NCBI GenBank assembly: GCA_029255645.1
Contig: JANLJE010000047.1
Span: forward strand, 1 to 35,878
Source of the DNA: Comamonadaceae bacterium
Lineage (GTDB): Bacteria; Pseudomonadota; Gammaproteobacteria; Burkholderiales; Rhodocyclaceae
Reading direction: 5' to 3'
Length of the DNA: 35,878 nt
Positions 21,401-28,947 of the stretch are shown here, piece by piece. How positions within the stretch are numbered: the stretch's first letter is position 1; the number at the start of each line of letters is the position of its first letter. The translations under genes were made by a program, and so were the position numbers. The notes beneath the pieces were generated by a model. That model did not search any database and was not told the origin of the DNA. It worked only from the letters and a program-made list of their open reading frames with translations.

Positions 21401-21420
21401 GCTATATTCCGCTATATTCC
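21401..21420 (+). repeat. 10-bp tandem duplication carrying a TATATT element
   Basis: GCTATATTCC occurs twice perfectly (21401-21410, 21411-21420). Each copy contains TATATT, close to a sigma-70 -10 hexamer, 45-60 bases upstream of the glycosyltransferase operon start. The duplication may have created or doubled a promoter; no convincing -35 partner was found. Confidence 0.8.
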
Positions 21421-21465
21421 GGAAGACACGACTCATTGAAAAATCCGCACCACGATTGATTCCCG

Positions 21466-22695
21466 ATGAATATCAACCTCATGCGCAAGGTGGACTACTT
21501 TGCGGGCATTCCCTTATGTTTCCTCGCGACCTGGTTTACGCGCCTGGCTGATTTTTGGGGTAGGGCCAGGCCGCGGCCGCCTGAAAAGGTTCTGTTCATC
21601 GAATTGTCCGAGATGGGCAGCGCGATCCTGGCCGATCCGGCGATGCGCAAGCTCCAGGCGGCGACCGGCGCGACGCTGTATTTCCTGATTTTCGAGTCGA
21701 ACGCGGCGAGCCTGCGCCTACTCGGCACGGTGCCGCCAGCGCAGGTGTTTACGATCCGCGCCGACAATTTCCTGAAGCTCGCCTTCGATAGCCTGCGCTT
21801 TTTGTTCTGGGCGCGGCGCGAGGGCATCGACACGGTGATCGACCTCGAACTGTTTTCGCGCTACAGCGCCTTATTGACCGGCCTCTGTGGCGCCGCCCGG
21901 CGCATTGGTTTTCACGCCTTTCACAACGAAGGGCTGTACCGCGGCGCGATGCTGACCCGCCGCGTCGCCTACAACCCGCATCTGCACATCGCCAGGAATT
22001 TCGTCGCGCTCGTCAATGCCACCCTGGCGGCAAAACCCGAGTTGCCATTTTCCAAGACACACATCGACGACAGTGAGATTCGACTGGCCCGCGCCCCGGT
22101 CGCTCCGGAGGCCATTGCCGCCATGCAAGGCCGCATCCGCACGGCGTATCCGGCCTATGACGCGGCGCGGCACCGGGTCGTGCTGATCAACCCCAACGCC
22201 AGCGACCTGCTGCCGCAACGGCGCTGGATGCCGGAGCGCTTCGTGGCGGTCATGCGCAGTCTGCTCGCCGAGCATCCGGAGGTGCTGATCCTGATTACCG
22301 GCGCCCCGGGAGAACGCGCCGCGGCGGCGGCATTGCAAAGCGAGGTGGGCGAGGCGCGCTGCGTCAATTTCGCCGGCTGCCACGGGCTGGATGAATTGCC
22401 GGCGCTGTATCGAATCGCCGAGCTGATGCTGACCAACGATTCCGGGCCGGGGCATTTTTCGGCGGTCACCGATTTGCGCACTTTCGTGCTGTTCGGCCCG
22501 GAAACCCCGGCCTTGTATGGCTCGCTCGGCAACAGCACGCCGATCTACGCCGGGCTGGCCTGTTCGCCCTGCGTCAGTGCCGCCAACCATCGCAAGACGC
22601 CTTGCCGCGACAATGTCTGCCTGCAAGCGATCAGCGTCGAGACGGTGCTGGCGCAATTGCGCCCGGCGCTGGCGGCTGGCGGGGCGAGGCGATGA
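21466..22695 (+). CDS. GT9-family (heptosyltransferase-like) glycosyltransferase
   Basis: The product has 409 residues and the two-Rossmann GT-B layout of the GT9 ADP-heptose:LPS heptosyltransferases. Visible parts are KVLFIELSEMGSAILADPAM (41-60) in place of the usual nucleotide-sugar domain start, VVLINPNASDLLPQRRWMPERF (~238-259), LILITGAPGE (~274-283) and the family motif LTNDSGPGHFSAV (322-334). Cysteines 366, 369, 380 and 385 form a CxxC...C...C cluster near the end, known in a GT9 subgroup and possibly structural. The acceptor is unknown; lipid-linked or surface glycan assembly is likely. No good ribosome binding site precedes the ATG at 21466. Its TGA overlaps the next gene's ATG (ATGA). 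Codon choice leans to GCG and CGC more than in its neighbours, which together with the IS relic upstream suggests transfer. Confidence 0.85.
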   Translation: MNINLMRKVDYFAGIPLCFLATWFTRLADFWGRARPRPPEKVLFIELSEMGSAILADPAMRKLQAATGATLYFLIFESNAASLRLLGTVPPAQVFTIRADNFLKLAFDSLRFLFWARREGIDTVIDLELFSRYSALLTGLCGAARRIGFHAFHNEGLYRGAMLTRRVAYNPHLHIARNFVALVNATLAAKPELPFSKTHIDDSEIRLARAPVAPEAIAAMQGRIRTAYPAYDAARHRVVLINPNASDLLPQRRWMPERFVAVMRSLLAEHPEVLILITGAPGERAAAAALQSEVGEARCVNFAGCHGLDELPALYRIAELMLTNDSGPGHFSAVTDLRTFVLFGPETPALYGSLGNSTPIYAGLACSPCVSAANHRKTPCRDNVCLQAISVETVLAQLRPALAAGGARR

Positions 22696-24707
22696 ACCCC
22701 TCCCTGCCCGGCCGCTGGCCATCGTTACTCATCGGCCTGGCCGCCGTCGCGGTCGATGCGGCGGTGTTCGGCTTATTCCACGCGGACGCGAATGCCTTGG
22801 GCCTGGCGCACGGCGCCGGATTCTTCGCCGCACTCCTGGTGGCCTTCTCCTTGCTTGCGGCGTTCGAGCCGTCTTGGCGCGCCTTGTCTTTCAAGCAGTG
22901 GGTCAGGCTCGGCCTATTGGCCTTGCTGATCCTCTTTTTGCGCGGCGGCCTGTTGGGCTCGCTCATGCAAATGGTCGGCGCGGGCGATATGGTGGCTACG
23001 AAGGCAACGCTGGCAACGGCGGCGGCGGCGCTGATGACGGCGCTGTTTTCGGCGCTGGCGATGTATGCCGGCTATCGCTGGCTCGCCGATGCCGGCGGCC
23101 TCGAAGAGGGCGCCAGCGCCCTGTATCGGGACAGGCTTTGCCTTGCCGCCGTGGGCTATGCGGTGCTGTTGCGCCTCTTTTATCTGGGCGTGCCGGAACT
23201 GCTGTTTGAAGAAGCGTATTACTGGAATTACGCGCAGCATCTCGACATCGGCTATCTCGATCATCCGCTCGCGGTAGCCTGGCTGATCCGCCTCTTCATC
23301 GAGCTGCTGGGCAACACCGAATTCGCCGTGCGCGCCGCGGCGTTTTTGTGCGGGCTGGTCACGGCCGGTTTCATGTACCGGCTGACCCGCGAGCTATTCG
23401 ACCGCGCCACGGCTTATCGCGCCTTGCTGCTGGTCGCGGTCTTGCCGGCGTATTTCTTTTTCGGTTTTTTCATGAGCCCCGATGCGCCGGTGACGGCCTG
23501 CTGGGCGGCGGCGATTTATTTCATGTACCAGGCCGTGATCAAGGAAAAGCCGCGCGCCTGGCTGGGCGTGGGCATCGCGCTCGGTCTGGGCATGAGTTCG
23601 AAATACACGATCGCCCTCCTGGGCGCCGCCTTTGTCGCCTTCGTGCTCTACGACCGGAGTGCGCGGCAATGGCTCAAGCGGCCGCAACCCTATGGGGCGC
23701 TGCTGCTTGCGCTCATGTTGATGTCGCCGGTGGTGATCTGGAACTGGCAGCATGACTGGATCTCCTTTGCCTTTCAGAGCCAGGACCGGCTGGCGAGCAA
23801 GTTTTCCTTTTCGCTGCCGCGCCTGATTGGCAACATTCTTGTCCTCCTGACGCCGACCGGGTTGTTGTCGGTCGTTGCGCTGCTGACTTACCGCAAGGAA
23901 GCCATCTTGCCGGCCAGCGCGGCGAGCGCAGCCGACCTGCAGCGGCGCGGCCGGCTGCTTTTGATCTGGCTGGCGCTGTTGCCGCTTGCCGTGTTTACGG
24001 CGGCGAGCCTGATCCGCATCAGCAAGCTGAACTGGACCGGCTCGCTCTGGCTGGCGCTCATCCCGCTGCTGGCTGGCCTGATCGGCCCCGCGACGGCATC
24101 GAACCTGCCGAAGCTTGCGGCCTGGTGCCGCCGCGCCTGGCCGGCAACCTTCGTCCTTTGCCTGCTCCTTTACGGCGCAACCTTGCACTGGCTCAGTCTG
24201 GGCCTGCCAGGTGTCGGCTACCCGAAGAATCAGCACCTGATCGGCTGGCGCGATTTCGGCCGCGAGATCGAAGTGCGGCTGCAACAAGCCCGCCGCGCGA
24301 CGGGACAGGAGGTGCTCGTCGTCGGCATGGACAGAAACCGCATCGCCAGCGGGCTGGCGTTCTACCGGACACAGTATCTGGATGGCGCAGGCGGCGCGGG
24401 CGGCCATCCTCCGGCGTTCGATACCGCCAGCGAGCATTTGTTCGACAGCGTTGGCCTGATGTACCGCCTGTGGTTTCCGGCGGAACGGCAAACCGGCAAG
24501 ACCCTGCTGCTGGTCGCCGATAATGCGGCCAGCCTGAGCAGCGAGCGGGTGCTGTCGCGCGTGCAAAGGGCGGGCGACATCGAGGCAATTGACGTGCGCA
24601 AACAAGGCAAGCCGGCCGGCCGCTATTACGTGCGCCTCGTCAGCGGCTATCACGACCTTGCCACTGCCGAAGGCCAGCCCCGGGCCGACGGCGAAAACGA
24701 TGATTGA
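22692..24707 (+). CDS. GT39-family membrane glycosyltransferase (ArnT/PMT-like)
   Basis: The product has 671 residues and many membrane helices. The catalytic core starts near residue 165. It has the first periplasmic-loop motif FEEAYYWNYAQHLDIGYLDHP (172-192), equivalent to the acidic DE loop of polyprenyl-phosphate-sugar transferases; here the pair is EE rather than DE. The family uses undecaprenyl-phosphate-linked sugars to modify lipids or proteins outside the inner membrane. The first ~130 residues hold about four hydrophobic segments not needed in standard members and could be a fused GtrA-like flippase module (inference). A soluble, mixed alpha/beta C-terminal part spans ~520-671. The start at 22692 is supported by its ATGA overlap with the GT9 gene. 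The stop overlaps the TTG start of the third gene. Confidence 0.85.
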   Translation: MNPSLPGRWPSLLIGLAAVAVDAAVFGLFHADANALGLAHGAGFFAALLVAFSLLAAFEPSWRALSFKQWVRLGLLALLILFLRGGLLGSLMQMVGAGDMVATKATLATAAAALMTALFSALAMYAGYRWLADAGGLEEGASALYRDRLCLAAVGYAVLLRLFYLGVPELLFEEAYYWNYAQHLDIGYLDHPLAVAWLIRLFIELLGNTEFAVRAAAFLCGLVTAGFMYRLTRELFDRATAYRALLLVAVLPAYFFFGFFMSPDAPVTACWAAAIYFMYQAVIKEKPRAWLGVGIALGLGMSSKYTIALLGAAFVAFVLYDRSARQWLKRPQPYGALLLALMLMSPVVIWNWQHDWISFAFQSQDRLASKFSFSLPRLIGNILVLLTPTGLLSVVALLTYRKEAILPASAASAADLQRRGRLLLIWLALLPLAVFTAASLIRISKLNWTGSLWLALIPLLAGLIGPATASNLPKLAAWCRRAWPATFVLCLLLYGATLHWLSLGLPGVGYPKNQHLIGWRDFGREIEVRLQQARRATGQEVLVVGMDRNRIASGLAFYRTQYLDGAGGAGGHPPAFDTASEHLFDSVGLMYRLWFPAERQTGKTLLLVADNAASLSSERVLSRVQRAGDIEAIDVRKQGKPAGRYYVRLVSGYHDLATAEGQPRADGENDD

Positions 24708-25690
24708 ATAAGGTGCCGCCCCACCCGCTGCCCCACCCGCCACCCTCTACCGCCGCACGGGCGGGCAAGTACCTCGTGCGCCTGCTGGTGACGGCGGCGA
24801 TCCTGTTTGCCATCCTGCGTTCCATCGACGCCCCGCGCGTCTGGCAAACACTCGCGCAGGCCCGGCCGCCGCTGTTGTTCGCCGCCCTGTCCTTGCAACT
24901 GGCCAGCACCCTCGTCGCGGCCTATCGCTGGCAACTGGTGATGCACAACCTCGGCTTTGGCCAGACCTTTGCGTTTTACTGGCGCAGTTATTTCAAGGGG
25001 CAGTTTTTCAACCAGGGCTTACCCACCAGCATCGGCGGCGACGCGCTGCGCGTGCTCGACGTGGCCGCCTGCGGCTTTCGCAAGCGCGACGCCCTCTATG
25101 CCATCATGATCGACCGGGTGACCGGGCTGGGCGCCTTGCTGCTACTCGCCCTGTTCGCTTGCGCCGCGAATCCGGCGCTGCTGCCGGAGCAACTCTATCG
25201 GTTCGTGTTCCTGCTCATGGTCGCCGGCCTTGCGGGCTTGATGGCCGGCTATGCCGCCGGCAAATACGCCTGGTTCAAGCCTCATCCACGCCTGGCGATC
25301 CTGCAATTGCTCGCAACCCGCCTGTATCGGGCGCTCTCCGCCCAGCGCCTGAAGCTACTGCTGTCCTCCCTCTTGGTACCGGTGCTGGCGCTCTTGGGGT
25401 TCTTCGCCACCGGACGGGCCTTGGGCCTGCCTTATGGTCCGCTGACGTATTTCGCCATCGTGCCGCTGGCGCTGGTGTTGAGCATCGTGCCGGTATCGAT
25501 TGCCGGCTGGGGCGTGCGCGAGGGCGCGCTGGTCGGCCTGTTTTCTTTGGTCGGCGCCGACAAGGCGGCGGTGCTGATGATGTCGCTGCTGTATGGCGTC
25601 ATGCTGATCCTCGTCAGCCTGCCGGGGCTGGTGGTTTTCCTGCAAGGCCGGCACCGTAAAAATCATGAAAACCGGGCGGGCATGCCTTGA
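24704..25690 (+). CDS. LPG-synthase-type transmembrane protein (flippase-like, PF03706 family)
   Basis: The product has 328 residues, about eight membrane segments and the family signature GLPTSIGGDALRV near residue 107, followed by a DRVTGLGALL block. The same fold is found in the membrane half of lysylphosphatidylglycerol synthase and in many small proteins next to glycosyltransferases, where a lipid- or sugar-carrier transport role is suspected. The soluble aminoacyl-transfer domain is absent, so it is not an LPG synthase. The start is TTG at 24704, overlapping the GT39 stop (TTGA); a GTG at 24713 is possible. Placement as the last gene of an overlapping trio suggests the three act on one glycolipid pathway. 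Confidence 0.82.
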   Translation: MNKVPPHPLPHPPPSTAARAGKYLVRLLVTAAILFAILRSIDAPRVWQTLAQARPPLLFAALSLQLASTLVAAYRWQLVMHNLGFGQTFAFYWRSYFKGQFFNQGLPTSIGGDALRVLDVAACGFRKRDALYAIMIDRVTGLGALLLLALFACAANPALLPEQLYRFVFLLMVAGLAGLMAGYAAGKYAWFKPHPRLAILQLLATRLYRALSAQRLKLLLSSLLVPVLALLGFFATGRALGLPYGPLTYFAIVPLALVLSIVPVSIAGWGVREGALVGLFSLVGADKAAVLMMSLLYGVMLILVSLPGLVVFLQGRHRKNHENRAGMP

Positions 25691-25773
25691 ACCTGGCCGC
25701 CCGCAGTCGATGGGAGCGCGGGAGTTGGGGAAAATGGGAGGGGCACAAGGCAACCGGGCTGCGAGGGGTGGCA

Positions 25774-27150
25774 TCAGGCGGATCTGGACTCCGGCGCAGC
25801 TTGTGCCGTCTGGCGGGCCACCAGACCGGCTGCCAGGGTTGGATAGAGGGGGGCGCTGATCAGGCGCGACAGGCCCGAAGAAAGGAGCGACACCGCCATC
25901 AGGCTGATCACCAGGGAATAGCCATCCACCATCTCCATGACGATCACGAAGGAGGTGATCGGCGCCTGGGTCACGGCCGCCAAAAAGCCCGCCATGCACA
26001 GGGCCAGGAGCATTGCCGGGGCGGCGCTCTGGTCGAGCAGGGGGGCCAGATCATGGCCAAGGCCAGCCCCGATGGACAGGGCCGGCGCGAAGATGCCGCC
26101 GGGCAGACCGGAGAGGTAGGCCATCAAGGTGGCCACGAATTTGGCCGGGCCGAAATACCAGGGAATGTTGCCCTCCGCCTCCAGGAGGGCCCGGGTCTGC
26201 TCCAGGCCGCTGCCATAGATCACCCCGCCGGTGACCAGACCCAGGCAGGCCACCAGGAGGCCGCAGGCCGCGGCAAACCAGATCGGCCGCTCGCGCCGGA
26301 AATCCGCCAGCCGGCCCCGCCAGGCCAAGGCGCCGAGGATCATCATGCGCGCAAACAGGCCTCCGGCCAGGCCGCAGACCAAGGCGGACAGGGCCACCGC
26401 CTCGAGCTGCTCCCCGTCGCTGCCGATGATCAGGATATTGCCGAAGTAGTTGCCGTTCCCCATCTGGGACTGGGCCGTCACCCCGGCCAGGACGATGGCG
26501 GTGATGATCAGGCCGGACATGCGCGCCTCCACCCCCCGGCTCATCTCCTCGATGGCAAACATGATCCCCGCCAGGGGGGCATTGAAGGCCGCCGCAATCC
26601 CCGCCGCGCCGCCGGCCACCAGCAGATGGTTGCGCAAGATGCGCAGGGAACGGGGCAAAAGGCCGTGGATGGTGTGCATCAGGGAAGCCCCTACCTGCAC
26701 CGAGGGTCCCTCCCGGCCCAGGGAAAAACCGCAGCCCACGGCGCTGGCTCCCACCAGGATCTTGCCGACGATGATGCGTAAGGAGAGTAAAGGCTTCCAG
26801 CCCCGGGCATCGGCCGGGCGCTGCATCTCGGCCAGGGCCTGGGGAATGCCGCTGCCCTCGGCGCCGGGAAAGTAGCGCTGGGTGATCCAGACACAGAGGG
26901 CCCCTGCCAGGGGAGTCAGCAGCAGGGGCAGCCAACCGTGACGCTCCGCCGCATGGACGAACTGGTGATTCAAAAACTCGGACAGCTTTGCAAAGAGTAC
27001 CGCCAAGAGGCCCACCCCGATGGCGCCGCCCCAGAACACCAGCCGCCCCAGCCACAGGAGGATATAGGCCTTGTGACGCCAGCGGCGCTGGGGAAAAATG
27101 GGCAGGATCCGGGAAAGGCGCAGGCCGGCAGCATGAAGGAGGGATTTCAT
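25774..27150 (-). CDS. ClC-family chloride/proton antiporter
   Basis: The product has 458 residues. The three anion-selectivity motifs are present: GAEGSGIPQ (~96-104), GREGPSVQVG with gating Glu147, and GGIFAPALSIGAG. The internal glutamate equivalent to E. coli ClC Glu203 is retained (FNAPLAGIMFAIEEM, Glu202). That predicts a 2Cl-/H+ exchanger rather than a channel. A Tyr in APLYPTLA near the end is a candidate for the central chloride-coordinating tyrosine. There is no CBS domain. The family helps with extreme acid resistance and anion homeostasis. The ATG at 27150 is preferred; an ATG at 27204 would add 18 residues without family similarity. It is convergent with the accessory glycosyltransferase operon. 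Confidence 0.92.
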   Translation of the reverse strand: MKSLLHAAGLRLSRILPIFPQRRWRHKAYILLWLGRLVFWGGAIGVGLLAVLFAKLSEFLNHQFVHAAERHGWLPLLLTPLAGALCVWITQRYFPGAEGSGIPQALAEMQRPADARGWKPLLSLRIIVGKILVGASAVGCGFSLGREGPSVQVGASLMHTIHGLLPRSLRILRNHLLVAGGAAGIAAAFNAPLAGIMFAIEEMSRGVEARMSGLIITAIVLAGVTAQSQMGNGNYFGNILIIGSDGEQLEAVALSALVCGLAGGLFARMMILGALAWRGRLADFRRERPIWFAAACGLLVACLGLVTGGVIYGSGLEQTRALLEAEGNIPWYFGPAKFVATLMAYLSGLPGGIFAPALSIGAGLGHDLAPLLDQSAAPAMLLALCMAGFLAAVTQAPITSFVIVMEMVDGYSLVISLMAVSLLSSGLSRLISAPLYPTLAAGLVARQTAQAAPESRSA

Positions 27151-27431
27151 GAGGCCCACTTTCCAGGAAAAAGCCGGCCCCCGCAACGGGGAACCCGGAC
27201 CCACTGCGGATCATCTCCGGCGCCCGGCGGCAAATCGCCGGCCAGGCAATGCTTCCTCACGAAAACCATATGCCATCCCCTGTGATCAACGCCTTCTTCA
27301 GCTGCCTGTCGGCGGCACGCTCCCGGCCCTGGAGGGCTCGACATCGGGAGCCAGCTATCCCGTCCAGTCCGGGCCATGTGGATTTCGCCATGCTCACCAG
27401 CGCCGGAAAGATCACTCACTGCACCGGCTCC
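27151..27431. other. 281-bp spacer
   Basis: This lies between the ClC gene start and the rlmI stop, both on the minus strand. I see no gene, no clear terminator and no strong promoter here beyond what must drive the ClC gene. Confidence 0.5.
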
Positions 27432-28622
27432 TCAGTCCGCCTGGCAGAGCAGGCCCTTGAGGTATTCCCCTTCCGGGAAGTCCAGGGCCACCGGGTGATC
27501 CGGCGCACCGGCCAGACGCCGCACGATGCGGGCACTGCGAGCCGCATCCAGGGCCGCGCCAGCGACGATCTGCTGGAACAGTTCCAGGCCGATGCCGCCG
27601 GAGCAGGAGTAAGTCATCAGGAAGCCGCCCGGATTCAGGAGCCGGAAACCCAGCATGTTGATGTCCTTGTAGGCCCGCGCCGCGCGCCTGGCGTGAGCGG
27701 CGGAGGGGGCGAACTTGGGCGGGTCGAGCACGATCAGGTCGAAGCTCCGGCCTTCCTTCCGGAACTCGCGCAGAGCCTGGAACACGTCCGCTTCCTGCCA
27801 TTCGGCCCGCTCTGCCGGCAGGCCCGGATTCAGGGCCAGATTGGCCTGGGCGCGCGCCAGGGCCGGGCCGGAGGAGTCGATGGAAAGCACCGACGCCGCG
27901 CCACCCTTGAGGGCCTGCAGGGAAAAGCCCCCGGTATAGCAAAAGCAGTTGAGCACCGATTTGCCCGCCGCCAGCTTGCCCAGCAGCTGCCGGTTTTCCC
28001 GCTGGTCCAGGTAGAAGCCGGTCTTGTGGCCGGTAGCGTAATCGATCCCCAGACGCACCCCGTTTTCCAGAATGCCGACGCCGTCCGCCGGCGCTTCGCC
28101 GTGCACCCAGCCGGTCACTTTTTCCAGGCCTTCCAGAGTCCGGACTTCGGAATCGGAACGTTCATAGACCCGGGCGCAGCCGGTGGCCTGGACCAGGGCG
28201 CCGACCAGGGCCTTGCGCCACTTGTCGGCCCCGGCGCTGGTGAGCTGGACGACGAGGGTGTCGCCGTACTGATCGGCAATCACCCCGGGCAGACCGTCGG
28301 ATTCCGCATGGATCAGGCGCACGCCTTCCTGGCCCGCCAGTTCCGGCAGGGCCTTGCGGCGGCCGACCGCGGTGGCCACCCGGCGCTTGAAGAAAGCGTC
28401 GTCCACCGTCTCGGCCGGGTCGAAGGTCCACACCCGGCAGCGGATCTGGGAACTGGGGCTGTAGGCACCGCGGGCCATTTCCCGGCCATCCGGGGTCAGG
28501 ATGATGACCGTATCGCCCGGCCGGGCACGGCCATCTAGACGCTCGACCGAGCTTTCGAAAATCCAGGGATGACGGCGGAAGAGGGAACGCTCCTTGCCGG
28601 ATTTCAGTATCAGTTCAGCCAT
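27432..28622 (-). CDS. rlmI: 23S rRNA (cytosine-5-)-methyltransferase RlmI-type
   Basis: The product has 396 residues. An N-terminal PUA domain (~2-75, with a RHPWIFESSVERLDG start) precedes an EEHEE linker and a Rossmann SAM-binding methyltransferase domain. The latter has LNCFCYTGGFSLQAL (~224-238), VLSIDSSG, IVLDPPKFAP and the catalytic TYSCSGG. RlmI methylates C1962 of 23S rRNA (E. coli numbering) using SAM. There is no evident Shine-Dalgarno before the ATG at 28622. The terminator of the upstream small ORF (28641-28676) lies 19 bases ahead of the start, so rlmI transcription depends on read-through or starts within the gap. Confidence 0.93.
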   Translation of the reverse strand: MAELILKSGKERSLFRRHPWIFESSVERLDGRARPGDTVIILTPDGREMARGAYSPSSQIRCRVWTFDPAETVDDAFFKRRVATAVGRRKALPELAGQEGVRLIHAESDGLPGVIADQYGDTLVVQLTSAGADKWRKALVGALVQATGCARVYERSDSEVRTLEGLEKVTGWVHGEAPADGVGILENGVRLGIDYATGHKTGFYLDQRENRQLLGKLAAGKSVLNCFCYTGGFSLQALKGGAASVLSIDSSGPALARAQANLALNPGLPAERAEWQEADVFQALREFRKEGRSFDLIVLDPPKFAPSAAHARRAARAYKDINMLGFRLLNPGGFLMTYSCSGGIGLELFQQIVAGAALDAARSARIVRRLAGAPDHPVALDFPEGEYLKGLLCQAD

Positions 28623-28640
28623 GATCGGGAGGTATCAGAA

Positions 28641-28676
28641 AGGCAAAAGCCCCGGCAGCATGCTTGCCACCGGGGC
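28641..28676 (-). terminator. Rho-independent terminator after the 49-aa ORF
   Basis: On the minus strand, GCCCCGGTGGCA and TGCTGCCGGGGC form a 12-bp stem (two G-T wobbles) with a 4-base AGCA loop, followed by TTTTGCCTTT. It sits between the small ORF and rlmI. Confidence 0.85.
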
Positions 28677-28702
28677 CGGAACCTGAAAAAGCGCGGGGTG
28701 AA

Positions 28703-28735
28703 ACGTTGCTTGGACGTTGCCCGGACGTTGCTTAG
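28703..28735. repeat. 11-bp tandem repeat containing the small ORF stop codon
   Basis: ACGTTGCTTGG, ACGTTGCCCGG and ACGTTGCTTAG follow one another (28703-28713, 28714-28724, 28725-28735). The TAA stop of the minus-strand small ORF (28732-28734) lies in the third unit. Confidence 0.9.
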
Positions 28736-28881
28736 CCCAGGGCCTTGCGGTTACGTGCCTGGCACTCGGCCTGGTAAATGATGCGCATCATGGCGCTGCC
28801 TTTGCCACGGAACATGCGCTTGCCCGTCTTGGACAGGCAGCGACGCTCGATGGAAGAGCGGCGATTACGGGTGATAGCCAT
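28732..28881 (-). CDS. Small highly basic 49-residue protein, function unknown
   Basis: The ATG at 28881 opens 49 codons encoding MAITRNRRSSIERRC, then SKTGKRMFRGKGSAMMRI and a short NRKALG end. About 14 residues are Arg or Lys. There is no signal peptide and no membrane segment. GGAG stands 7 bases before the ATG, the best ribosome binding site on this strand of the region. A candidate promoter lies just upstream and a strong terminator just downstream, so it looks like a self-contained transcription unit after xerC. Basic charge and size resemble ribosome-associated or nucleic acid-binding small proteins; the FRGKGS patch faintly recalls the KGKGS of ribosome-rescue factor ArfA, but the rest does not match. 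I do not recognise a family. It is easily missed because of its length. Confidence 0.72.
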   Translation of the reverse strand: MAITRNRRSSIERRCLSKTGKRMFRGKGSAMMRIIYQAECQARNRKALG

Positions 28882-28918
28882 GGAAAATCTCCAGAAAAAC
28901 CGGGTTGCAAAGCGACGA

Positions 28919-28947
28919 AGCTTAGTGGAATGCAGGCCTCAGGTCAA
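28919..28947 (-). promoter_or_regulatory. Candidate promoter of the 49-aa ORF
   Basis: On the minus strand, TTGACC (28947-28942, five of six to consensus) is followed after 17 bases by TAAGCT (28924-28919, three of six). The -35 overlaps the end of xerC. The predicted leader is about 30 bases. Confidence 0.5.

Larger units (their letters stand above)
20635..21465. other. 831-bp spacer with a decayed IS630 element and several tandem repeats
   Basis: There is no intact gene here. The region holds two transposase fragments (20841-20969, 21076-21291) and tandem repeats at 21020-21043, 21273-21304 and 21401-21420. The first 200 bases after mnmE show no clear terminator or coding signal. It marks the boundary between the conserved origin block and the accessory glycosyltransferase operon. 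Confidence 0.7.

Noticed and set aside
27249-28538. 429-codon plus-strand frame opposite rlmI
   Set aside because: Antisense to a clear rlmI gene; no domain or ribosome binding site.
28732-28881. The 49-aa ORF considered as an alternative L36 (YkgO-type) or ArfA
   Set aside because: It lacks the L36 zinc-binding or YkgO pattern, and only a short KGS patch recalls ArfA; left as unknown.
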